From contig JADJPM010000001.1 in NCBI GenBank assembly GCA_016713245.1, positions 434,001 to 498,000 of the forward strand: DNA of 64,000 nt, read 5' to 3'. Made by a program: the position numbers and the translations under genes. Source of the DNA: Verrucomicrobiaceae bacterium. Its GTDB lineage: Bacteria; Verrucomicrobiota; Verrucomicrobiia; Verrucomicrobiales; Verrucomicrobiaceae. The notes beneath the pieces were generated by a model, which was given only the letters and a program-made list of their open reading frames with translations, searched no databases and was not told where the DNA came from. This document shows, piece by piece, positions 31,901 to 39,023 of the stretch (positions are counted from its first letter, which is position 1; every line of letters begins with the position of its first letter).

Positions 31901-34816
31901 ATGCGTCCATTCTGCCTTCTCATCGCCTGCACCACTCCCGCCCTCGCGGTGGATTTTGTGCGTGAGGTGCGGCCGATCTTCGAAAAGCACTGCTATGAAT
32001 GCCACGGGGCCGAAAAACAGAAGAACGACTACCGCCTCGACATCAAGTCGGTGGCCTTGAAGCATGTGAAACCTGGCCAAAGCGCTGAAAGCACATTGTT
32101 TCGCTTCGTCAGCGGTTTGGAGAAGGACACGCCGATGCCGCCGAAGTCGAAACTGACCAGCGCCGAGCTCGAAACGCTGAAACGCTGGATCGATGCAGGC
32201 GCGAACTGGCCGGATGGCGTCGATTTGGCGAAACTGGAGGACAAAACGGACTGGTGGGCCTTCAAGCCGCTTCCAAGGAAGGGCGCTTTGCAAGCGCCCA
32301 AGGCGGTTGAAAACCGCCCCTCCTCGAATTCCATCGATGCCTTTATCCAGGCGAAGCTGAAGGAGAAAAACCTCACGCCGGCACCTCGTGCCGATGCACG
32401 GACTCTCATCCGGCGCCTGTTTTTCGATCTCACAGGACTCCCGCCCACACCGTCCGACTTGTCAGACTGGTCGGACCTGTCGGACGAACGCTACGAACAG
32501 CTCGTTGATCGCCTGCTTGCCTCACCGCGCCACGGCGAGCGGTGGGCACGCCATTGGCTGGATGCGGTCCATTACGGCGAAACACACGGCTACGACAAAG
32601 ACAAGCCACGTCTGAATGCCTGGCCGTATCGGGACTACGTCATCCGTGCACTGAACAACGACAAACCGTATGCCCGCTTCATCAAGGAGCAGATCGCCGG
32701 GGATGCGCTCTATCCGGGCACGGTGGATGGCATCACGGCGTTGGGTTTCATCGCGGCGGGGCCGTGGGACTACATCGGGCATGCGGAGGTGCCGGAGACG
32801 AAGCTCGACGGCAAGATCGCACGGCATCTGGATCGCGATGACATGGTGCAAAACGCCATCGGCACCGTGTGCAGCCTCACGATTCAATGCGCGCAGTGTC
32901 ACAACCACAAATTCGATCCCATCTCGCAGGAGGATTATTATTCGCTGCACGCCGTCTTTGCCGCGATCGACCGCACGGAGGTCGATTACTACCCGGATGA
33001 CGCGTCGATGCAGAAATTCGCCGCGCTGCAAAAGCAGAAGAAGCGGCTCGCCGATCAAATAGTGGCTCTGGAGGCTCCTTTGAAGCAAAAAGCCGGCGAT
33101 GCCTACACCGCGCTCAGCAAGCGCATCGACGGCGCGGCGGAAAAAGGCGCGAATCCGAACGCGAAGCCCGATTTCGGCTGGCACAGCGCCATTTCGCCCA
33201 CTCAAGACGCCACGAAGTGGGTGCAGGTCGATCTAGGCAAGAGCGTGCAGGTCGAGCGCATCGTGCTGAAGCCCTGTTACGACGACTACGGCAAGATCGG
33301 CGGCGGGTTCGGCTTCCCGGTGCGCTTCAAAATCGAAGTCAGCGACGATCCCGAGTTCAAAACCGGAGTCTCGCTCGTGTGGCGGAAGCACGACGCCACC
33401 TTCATGCAGGATTTCGCGAATCCCGGTCTCAAACCCTTCGAAAGCGGCACCGCGGGCGATGATGGCGTCACGGGTCGCTTTGTGCGTGTCACAGCCGTGA
33501 AGCTCGCCAAACGAAGCAACGACTACATCTTCGCGCTCGCCGAGTTGGAGGTTTATGACAGCAAAACCGGCCCGAATCTGGCCGCCGGCAAGCCCGTGAC
33601 CTCGCTCGACAGCATCGAGGCCCCGCCACGCTGGCGCAAAACGAACCTCACCGATGGCATCGCGCCGGAAAGCCGTAGCGAGGAGGACAAAAAGCAGCTC
33701 ATCCGTCAGCGTGATGCTTTGATGCTCGCCCAAGCCGATGAAGCGACGAAAAAGCAGCTCGTTGCGTTGCGCAAAGAACGCGATTCCCTGCCTGCGCTCC
33801 CCGCACCGCAGAAAGTGTATGCCGGAGCCGTCCACTACGGCAGCGGGTCCTTCAAAGGCACGCACGGCACACCGCGCACGATCCAAGTGCTCAAGCGTGG
33901 CGACATGAAACAACCCGCGCAGGAAGTCGGGCCGAACACGATCCAGACGCTCGCTGGCCTCTTCGACATTCCTTTTGAGCTTCACAGCCAAGATGAAGCC
34001 GCCCGACGCGCCGCTTTGGCGAAGTGGATCACGCATCCGAACAACGCGCTCACCTGGCGCAGCATCGTGAACCGCGTGTGGCAGCATCACTTCGGCCGCG
34101 GCCTCGTCGAGACCGCGAACGACTTCGGCCGCATGGGCGCGAAGCCGAGCCATCCCGAGTTGCTCGACTGGCTGGCGGTGACGTTTCGCGACGAGCTCGG
34201 CGGTAGTTTGAAGAAGCTGCATAAGCTCATCGTGATGAGCGAGGCGTATCGTCGAACGAGTTCTTCGAGTGGTTCAGCCAACGAGTTGGAAAACTCGTTC
34301 TACGCCCGCCAAACCCGTCGCAAGCTCGACGCGGAGGCCATTCGTGACTCCATCCTTGCCGTGAGCGGCAAACTCGATCTCACGATGGGCGGGCCGAGCT
34401 TTCAAGACTTCGTCATCGACAAGCCGCAGCACTCCCCGCACTACGAATATCATCTGCACGACCCCGAGGACCCGAAGAGCCATCGCCGCAGCATCTACCG
34501 CTTCATTGTGCGCAGCCAGCAGCAGCCCTTCATGACCGTGCTCGACTGCGCCGACCCATCCATGCGAGTGGATAAGCGCAACGAGTCGCTCAGCCCGCTG
34601 CAAGCGCTCGCCATGATGAACAACGGCCTCACCGTGACGATGGCCAAGCACTTCGCCACGCATGCCGGCAGTGTGAAGCGTGCCTTCCAGCTCGCCCTCG
34701 CCCGCGAGCCCACGTCGGAAGAACTCGCCGCGCTGGAGGACTACGCGAAGCGCGAAGGCCTCGATAATGCCTGCCGCGTGATTTTGAACCTCAACGAATT
34801 CAGTTTCATCGACTAG
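31901..34816 (+). CDS. Planctomycete-type cytochrome c/DUF1549/DUF1553 protein, paralogue 1
   Basis: A 971-residue exported protein. After a short signal peptide, IFEKHCYECHG supplies a C-x-x-C-H haem site near residue 30 (PSCyt1). DUF1549 follows (residues about 150-350, RLFFDLTGLPP and HGERWARHWLDAVHYGETHGYDKD). A discoidin-like carbohydrate-binding segment (about 430-570, WVQVDLGKSVQVERIVLKP) comes next, then DUF1553 (about 700-960, NRVWQHHFGRGLVETANDFGRMG). These proteins are abundant in Planctomycetes and Verrucomicrobia, and a role in glycan breakdown has been proposed. The DUF1501 partner starts 2 bases downstream. In-frame repeats at 32281-32318, 32453-32488 and 34280-34299 lie in poorly conserved loops. 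Confidence 0.9.
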   Translation: MRPFCLLIACTTPALAVDFVREVRPIFEKHCYECHGAEKQKNDYRLDIKSVALKHVKPGQSAESTLFRFVSGLEKDTPMPPKSKLTSAELETLKRWIDAGANWPDGVDLAKLEDKTDWWAFKPLPRKGALQAPKAVENRPSSNSIDAFIQAKLKEKNLTPAPRADARTLIRRLFFDLTGLPPTPSDLSDWSDLSDERYEQLVDRLLASPRHGERWARHWLDAVHYGETHGYDKDKPRLNAWPYRDYVIRALNNDKPYARFIKEQIAGDALYPGTVDGITALGFIAAGPWDYIGHAEVPETKLDGKIARHLDRDDMVQNAIGTVCSLTIQCAQCHNHKFDPISQEDYYSLHAVFAAIDRTEVDYYPDDASMQKFAALQKQKKRLADQIVALEAPLKQKAGDAYTALSKRIDGAAEKGANPNAKPDFGWHSAISPTQDATKWVQVDLGKSVQVERIVLKPCYDDYGKIGGGFGFPVRFKIEVSDDPEFKTGVSLVWRKHDATFMQDFANPGLKPFESGTAGDDGVTGRFVRVTAVKLAKRSNDYIFALAELEVYDSKTGPNLAAGKPVTSLDSIEAPPRWRKTNLTDGIAPESRSEEDKKQLIRQRDALMLAQADEATKKQLVALRKERDSLPALPAPQKVYAGAVHYGSGSFKGTHGTPRTIQVLKRGDMKQPAQEVGPNTIQTLAGLFDIPFELHSQDEAARRAALAKWITHPNNALTWRSIVNRVWQHHFGRGLVETANDFGRMGAKPSHPELLDWLAVTFRDELGGSLKKLHKLIVMSEAYRRTSSSSGSANELENSFYARQTRRKLDAEAIRDSILAVSGKLDLTMGGPSFQDFVIDKPQHSPHYEYHLHDPEDPKSHRRSIYRFIVRSQQQPFMTVLDCADPSMRVDKRNESLSPLQALAMMNNGLTVTMAKHFATHAGSVKRAFQLALAREPTSEELAALEDYAKREGLDNACRVILNLNEFSFID
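32281..32318 (+). repeat. Two adjacent perfect palindromes inside the coding region
   Basis: GGGCGCTT (32281-32288), a 3-base loop and AAGCGCCC (32292-32299) form an 8-bp hairpin. Two bases later GGCGGTT (32302-32308), loop GAA and AACCGCC (32312-32318) form a second. They are translated as GALQAPKAVENRP in the variable linker between the cytochrome and DUF1549 domains. The pair looks like a REP-type element inserted in frame. Confidence 0.75.
32453..32488 (+). repeat. In-frame 9-base repeat encoding four Ser-Asp-x triplets
   Basis: Four 9-base units (TCCGACTTG, TCAGACTGG types) encode SDL, SDW, SDL and SDE just after the conserved LTGLPP motif. The same unit family is seen between genes at 4675-4701. 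The second DUF1549 paralogue has a different 9-base array at the same place (44559-44603). Confidence 0.85.
34280..34299 (+). repeat. Palindrome inside the DUF1553 coding region
   Basis: AACGAGTT (34280-34287), loop GGAA and AACTCGTT (34292-34299) form a perfect 8-bp hairpin translated as NELENSF. It interrupts the conserved SEAYRRTSSS... YARQTRRKLDAEAIRD region at a point where the second paralogue also has a non-conserved insert (46239-46268). Confidence 0.65.
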
Positions 34817-34818
34817 CC

Positions 34819-36252
34819 ATGCTCACCCGACGACAGCTTCTTCAAACGACCGGACAAGGCTTCGGAGCGCTCGCGTTTGCCTCGATGCAGGCGGCGGAGA
34901 CGCAGCATCGCTCGCAAGTGATCGCACCGAAGGCGAAACGCGTCGTGCAGCTCTTCATGGGCGGCGCGGCGAGCCACATCGACCTCTTTGATTTCAAGCC
35001 GGCGCTCATCAAACATCACGGCGAGGAGTCGAACTTCGGCGAGGCGGTGGAGGCGTTTCAAAATGGTCTCGGGCCCTGGAAGAAGCCGGTGTGGGACTTC
35101 AAAGCCTACGGCCAAAGCGGTAAGATGCTCAGCGAGGCCGTCGCGCCGCTCGGCGCGTGTGCGGATGACATGGCCTTCGTGCACAACATGGTCGGCAAAA
35201 CGGGCGTGCATTCGCAGGGCACGCTGTTGCAGGCCACGGGCTTCAACTTGCCCGGCTTTCCCGGCATGGGCTGCTGGGTGAGTTATGCGCTGGGCTCGAT
35301 CAGCGACAATTTGCCGACCTTTGTCGTGCTGCCGGATCATCGCGGTTTTGCGTCGAACGGGCCGAAGAACTGGGATTCGGCGTTTTTGCCGTCGCAGCAT
35401 GCCGGGACGATCATTTATCCCGGCGCGGAGGTGCCGATCGCCGATCTGTTTCCGCACAAAAATGGCCGATACATCAGCGCGAGGTCGGATCGCGGTGGCT
35501 TTGACCTTTTGGAGCAGTTGAACCGAAAACACGCCGCCTTGCGTGAGGAGGACTCGCGACTCGAAAGCCGCATCCAGAGCTATGAACTGGCCGCGAAGAT
35601 GCAGCTCGCCGCGCCGGAGGCTCTGGACATCTCCAAGGAGTCCGATGCGATGAAGGCGATGTATGGCATCCAGGAGCATCGCAAAGTTTGGCCGACGGAG
35701 ATCAATGCCGATGAAGAAGCCGATTACATGGGCCGCAAGTGCCTTGCGGCGCGTCGATTGCTCGAACGCGGGGTGCGCTTTGTGCAGATCTGGAGCGGCA
35801 ATGACAACGGATTCCCGCGTCGCAATTGGGACAGCCACGAAGACGTCGAGCGTGATCACGGTCCGCTCGCCTGGGGCATGGCGAAGGCCGTTTCGGCGCT
35901 GATTCTCGATCTGAAGCAGCGTGGCCTGCTCGATGAGACGATCATTTTATGGACGACGGAGTTTGGACGCATGCCCAGCACGCAGGGCGGCAAGGGCCGA
36001 GACCACAATCCGTATGTCTTCACCAACTGGCTCTGCGGTGGCGGCATCAAAGGCGGCGTCACGGCCGGTGAGAGCGATCAATGGGGCTACAAGCCGCTCG
36101 ACCGCGCCAACCCGACGACCTGTTACGACATCCACGCCACGATGATGCATCTGCTCGGTATTGATCACGAAAAACTAACCGTCCGCCACAACGGCCTCGA
36201 CCGTCGGCTCACGGATGTTCACGGGCATGTGATCCGGGATTTAATCGCCTGA
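34819..36252 (+). CDS. DUF1501 protein with Tat signal, paralogue 1
   Basis: The 477-residue protein has a twin-arginine leader (LTRRQLLQTTGQGFGALAF), then RVVQLFMGGAASHIDLFDFKP, the sulfatase/alkaline-phosphatase-like DUF1501 core. TTEFGRMPSTQGGKGRDHNP and the C-terminal LTDVHGHVIRDLIA are hallmarks of the family. DUF1501 proteins are nearly always encoded next to DUF1549/1553 proteins, and the gap here is 2 bases. The pair is thought to act together in the periplasm, but no biochemical role is established. Confidence 0.9.
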   Translation: MLTRRQLLQTTGQGFGALAFASMQAAETQHRSQVIAPKAKRVVQLFMGGAASHIDLFDFKPALIKHHGEESNFGEAVEAFQNGLGPWKKPVWDFKAYGQSGKMLSEAVAPLGACADDMAFVHNMVGKTGVHSQGTLLQATGFNLPGFPGMGCWVSYALGSISDNLPTFVVLPDHRGFASNGPKNWDSAFLPSQHAGTIIYPGAEVPIADLFPHKNGRYISARSDRGGFDLLEQLNRKHAALREEDSRLESRIQSYELAAKMQLAAPEALDISKESDAMKAMYGIQEHRKVWPTEINADEEADYMGRKCLAARRLLERGVRFVQIWSGNDNGFPRRNWDSHEDVERDHGPLAWGMAKAVSALILDLKQRGLLDETIILWTTEFGRMPSTQGGKGRDHNPYVFTNWLCGGGIKGGVTAGESDQWGYKPLDRANPTTCYDIHATMMHLLGIDHEKLTVRHNGLDRRLTDVHGHVIRDLIA

Positions 36253-36260
36253 GGAGCGGT

Positions 36261-37460
36261 CTATAACCTCCAGCCGAAGCCGAGTCCGAGGAGGTGCTCG
36301 CCGGCGGGGAATGTGCCGTTCGTTCTCGTCAACGAGTAATCCAGCTTGAGCAGGATGTTTGGCGAAAGATGCCAGCCGAGGGCGAGTTCGACGCGCCAGA
36401 CATCCGGGCTCCACCTCACCGGCGTTCCCGCAGGACCATTGGAGGAATTGCAAAGCAACTGGCCGCCGCGAGCCGCGAGCCAGAGGCCTGGCGCCAGCTT
36501 GTAGCGGGCTTGAAGATGCCAGGCGAGGGCGTCCAGGTGCCCGGCGGATGCCGTCTCGAAGCGGGTGGCGATGACCTCTCCCGAGATCATCCAATGGTGA
36601 TGCGCCCAGCGGCTGTCGAGGCCGAGGGTGGTCTGGTCCAGGTCATGGACTGCCTCGTTCAAATAGTTCCCATGACTCCCGGACAGGCCAAACGCCCAAG
36701 CGGCATTCGGACGAAAGCCCGCGCGGGCACTAACCGTCGGCCGGGAAAAGACCTCGCCTTGAGGCGACCAGGCGTCCGAGTGGCTGGAGAGCGCGGCATT
36801 CTTCACCTCGAAAGCGTAGTCCCAGCGGCTGGTGCTGCCGGAGAGGGCCAGGCCGCTGGCGTAGCTCGGCCCCCAGATGATGGAGGACCAGTTCTGTTTT
36901 GACAGGTTTGCGAAGGCCGGAGCTGAGCCATCCGCGCGGTCGGCCATCGCCTGCGGGGTCATCGCGGTGGCGTCACGCGACTGGATGCCTATCACCTGGC
37001 TGTAGGCCAGCGGGGGGAGGAGGAAGGGATCGTCGAAAAAGTCATGCTGCGCCACCCATGCTCCGAAAACGGTGGGAAACTTGCCGACCTGAAGGCTGAG
37101 CCGCTCGTCCTCGAAGAAGCGCCAGCGGGCAAACAACTCATCGACCCGGACTTCACCATCCGGTTCGTTGCCGGTGTCGAATCCGCGGTCCCAGCGAGCG
37201 TTGGCGTGAAGGAAGAGATGGCTTCCGAGTGCCGCGCTGGTCTCCAATTGCAGCCGCGGGGCGAGGAAGACGTCATCTGGAGCGTCCACCAGCGCCGGGT
37301 GAGGGGAGTCTCCCGCCCAAAAGGTCGTCTGCACGGACGGCATCATCTCAAGGCGGTAGAACCCATCCGTCGAGGACCACGCACCTAGTCCCTGGGCGGA
37401 GGTGCGGGCCGCCGAGACCAGTCCAACGCCGATCAGCAAGGCCAAAGAAAGGTGATTCAT
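36261..37460 (-). CDS. Predicted outer-membrane beta-barrel protein
   Basis: The 399-residue protein has a signal peptide (SLALLIGVGLVSAARTSAQ). It has many amphipathic strands (FLHANARWDRGF, VDELFARWRFFEDERLSLQVGKFPTVFGAWV, WHLQARYKLAPGLWLAARGG) and ends in an aromatic strand, LLGLGFGWRL, typical of barrel proteins. The QVGKFPTVFG segment resembles porin-like barrels. No specific family is recognised. It overlaps by 4 bases the downstream end of the blue-copper gene (37457-38155), so the two form an operon with the copper protein first. Confidence 0.72.
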   Translation of the reverse strand: MNHLSLALLIGVGLVSAARTSAQGLGAWSSTDGFYRLEMMPSVQTTFWAGDSPHPALVDAPDDVFLAPRLQLETSAALGSHLFLHANARWDRGFDTGNEPDGEVRVDELFARWRFFEDERLSLQVGKFPTVFGAWVAQHDFFDDPFLLPPLAYSQVIGIQSRDATAMTPQAMADRADGSAPAFANLSKQNWSSIIWGPSYASGLALSGSTSRWDYAFEVKNAALSSHSDAWSPQGEVFSRPTVSARAGFRPNAAWAFGLSGSHGNYLNEAVHDLDQTTLGLDSRWAHHHWMISGEVIATRFETASAGHLDALAWHLQARYKLAPGLWLAARGGQLLCNSSNGPAGTPVRWSPDVWRVELALGWHLSPNILLKLDYSLTRTNGTFPAGEHLLGLGFGWRL

Positions 37461-38155
37461 CGGATGGAGGCCCTGGCCGGGCTGGCGGGGAAAGACGCGG
37501 TCGTCGTGCGGCCAGCGGAAACCGTCACCGTCACGATCCGGTGATCCTTTTCATCGGCCTGGGCATGCAAAGAGTACTGGCCGGGAGGGATTTTTGCCAG
37601 GCGAAAGGCTCCCGAGGCGTCCGTGACGGTGTAGTAAGGACTCTCCACCACCAGGATGACCGCCCGCATATGCTCGTGAATCTCGCAGCGCAGGCGGATG
37701 AGGCCGGGCCGATCAAACAACATATCCGGAGGAGGAGCCGCGCCTCTCATGTACCGGCCTAGGTCAAACCTGCCGCCCTTGGAGAGCGAATAGACATTGT
37801 GGTAGTCGTCATCCTCGTTGGGAAACGCCACCCTGGTTCCACGGGGCACTACCAGGAGGCTGCGGCCAAATTGATAGTCCTTCTGGGTGAGGCTGAAGCG
37901 TGGGGGGCTGGCCGGAGCGGCCAGTCCAGGTCGTTCCAGCCACACGCCAGCCACGCCGGGCTGTGGCGTGCCCACTTTGCCGGAGATGCTGCCTGAGTAT
38001 TTTTCCACGGCGATCCGGGTGCTGACGCGGTCAGGCAGCGGGACGCTACCAGTGACGGTTCCGGTGGATTCGCCAGCGAGCGCCGCGCCGCCGAGGAAAG
38101 CGGCCATGATGCAGCAAAAGAGCAGCCTGGGTTTTCGATGTTGGCTCAGAGGCAT
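37457..38155 (-). CDS. Exported blue-copper (cupredoxin) protein with carboxypeptidase-regulatory-like tail
   Basis: From the ATG at 38155 the protein has 232 residues with a signal peptide (LLFCCIMAAFLGGAALA). A type 1 copper site is visible: His in DDDYHNVYS, and Cys, His and Met in LRCEIHEHMRAVILV. A carboxypeptidase regulatory-like segment follows (YYTVTDASGAFRLAKIPPGQYSLHAQADE). Similar proteins are annotated as methylamine-utilisation-like. Another start at 38179 would add 8 residues. The partner is the barrel protein; together they suggest periplasmic copper-linked electron transfer or copper handling (inference). Confidence 0.75.
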   Translation of the reverse strand: MPLSQHRKPRLLFCCIMAAFLGGAALAGESTGTVTGSVPLPDRVSTRIAVEKYSGSISGKVGTPQPGVAGVWLERPGLAAPASPPRFSLTQKDYQFGRSLLVVPRGTRVAFPNEDDDYHNVYSLSKGGRFDLGRYMRGAAPPPDMLFDRPGLIRLRCEIHEHMRAVILVVESPYYTVTDASGAFRLAKIPPGQYSLHAQADEKDHRIVTVTVSAGRTTTASFPASPARASIR

Positions 38156-38313
38156 GACCGGCGCAGAATAGGCGCTCATCTCCAGCTCGTGCCAGGGAAA
38201 AATGGCGGCTCTTGAGATATCCGCGTCCCAGGGGCCGCCCTGGACTGAGAAATGTCCCTTGCAGGCACCGCCGGGCCGTCGCTTGATGAGCAGACGATCA
38301 GCCCTCCTCTCGT

Positions 38314-39015
38314 ATGGATTTCCCTGACACCCAATGGACCGTGCTCGCCCAGGCAACCCTGCGTGGCGGCGACCCTGAACGCGCTGCCCTGGACCGGCTC
38401 TGCCGTGACTACTGGCGGCCGGTATGGGCATGCGTCCGCTCCCGTGTGCATCAGCCTGAGCGGGCGGATGACCTGACGCAGGACTTTTTTGTGCATCTCA
38501 TGGAGCGCGGTTTTTTTCGCAAGGCCGAGGCGGGCCGCGGACACTTCCGCAGCTTCCTGGTGGGAGCGCTCCGCTTTTTCTTGGCTGAGGAGCTCCGCCG
38601 GAGCCAGACGCAGAAGTCAGGCGGGCATCTGGAGCAGTGCGAGCTGAACGAGGACGCCGCGACAGAGCCTGCGGACGACTTAGCTTTCGACCGGGAGTGG
38701 GCGCAGACCATGCTGGACCGTGCGTTTGGAGCGGTCGAGGCCGGATTCAAGGAGGCCCGCGGGGAGGAAGGCTGGAGGCTCTTGAGGACATTTCTACCTG
38801 GGTCCTCAGCTGCGGCCCCATCCTACGAAAGTCTGGCGGAGGCCCTGGGCATGAGCGTGGGCGGCGCGAAGGCGGAGGTGTTCCGCCTGCGGCAGAAATT
38901 TCGCGAGACCATCCGCAGGGAGGTCGGCCGCACGGTGGAGAGTCCGCATGAGGTGGATGAGGAGCTTGCTCATCTGCGGGCGGTTCTCAGCGCCGGTCTT
39001 AGCGGCCTGGAGTGA
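38314..39015 (+). CDS. ECF-like RNA polymerase sigma factor
   Basis: The 233-residue protein has sigma-70 region 2 (YWRPVWACVRSRVHQPERADDLTQDFFVHLMERGFF, with HFRSFLVGALRFFLAEE) and a region 4-like segment (SYESLAEALGMSVGGAKAEVFRLRQKFRETIRREV). The DDLTQDFF and AGRGHFRSFL segments resemble those of ECF factors paired with Ser/Thr kinases in Planctomycetes and Verrucomicrobia. Its stop overlaps a GTG in the kinase frame, so the kinase probably controls its activity. It is divergent from the copper-protein operon. Confidence 0.88.
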   Translation: MDFPDTQWTVLAQATLRGGDPERAALDRLCRDYWRPVWACVRSRVHQPERADDLTQDFFVHLMERGFFRKAEAGRGHFRSFLVGALRFFLAEELRRSQTQKSGGHLEQCELNEDAATEPADDLAFDREWAQTMLDRAFGAVEAGFKEARGEEGWRLLRTFLPGSSAAAPSYESLAEALGMSVGGAKAEVFRLRQKFRETIRREVGRTVESPHEVDEELAHLRAVLSAGLSGLE

Positions 39016-39023
39016 ATTTCATC

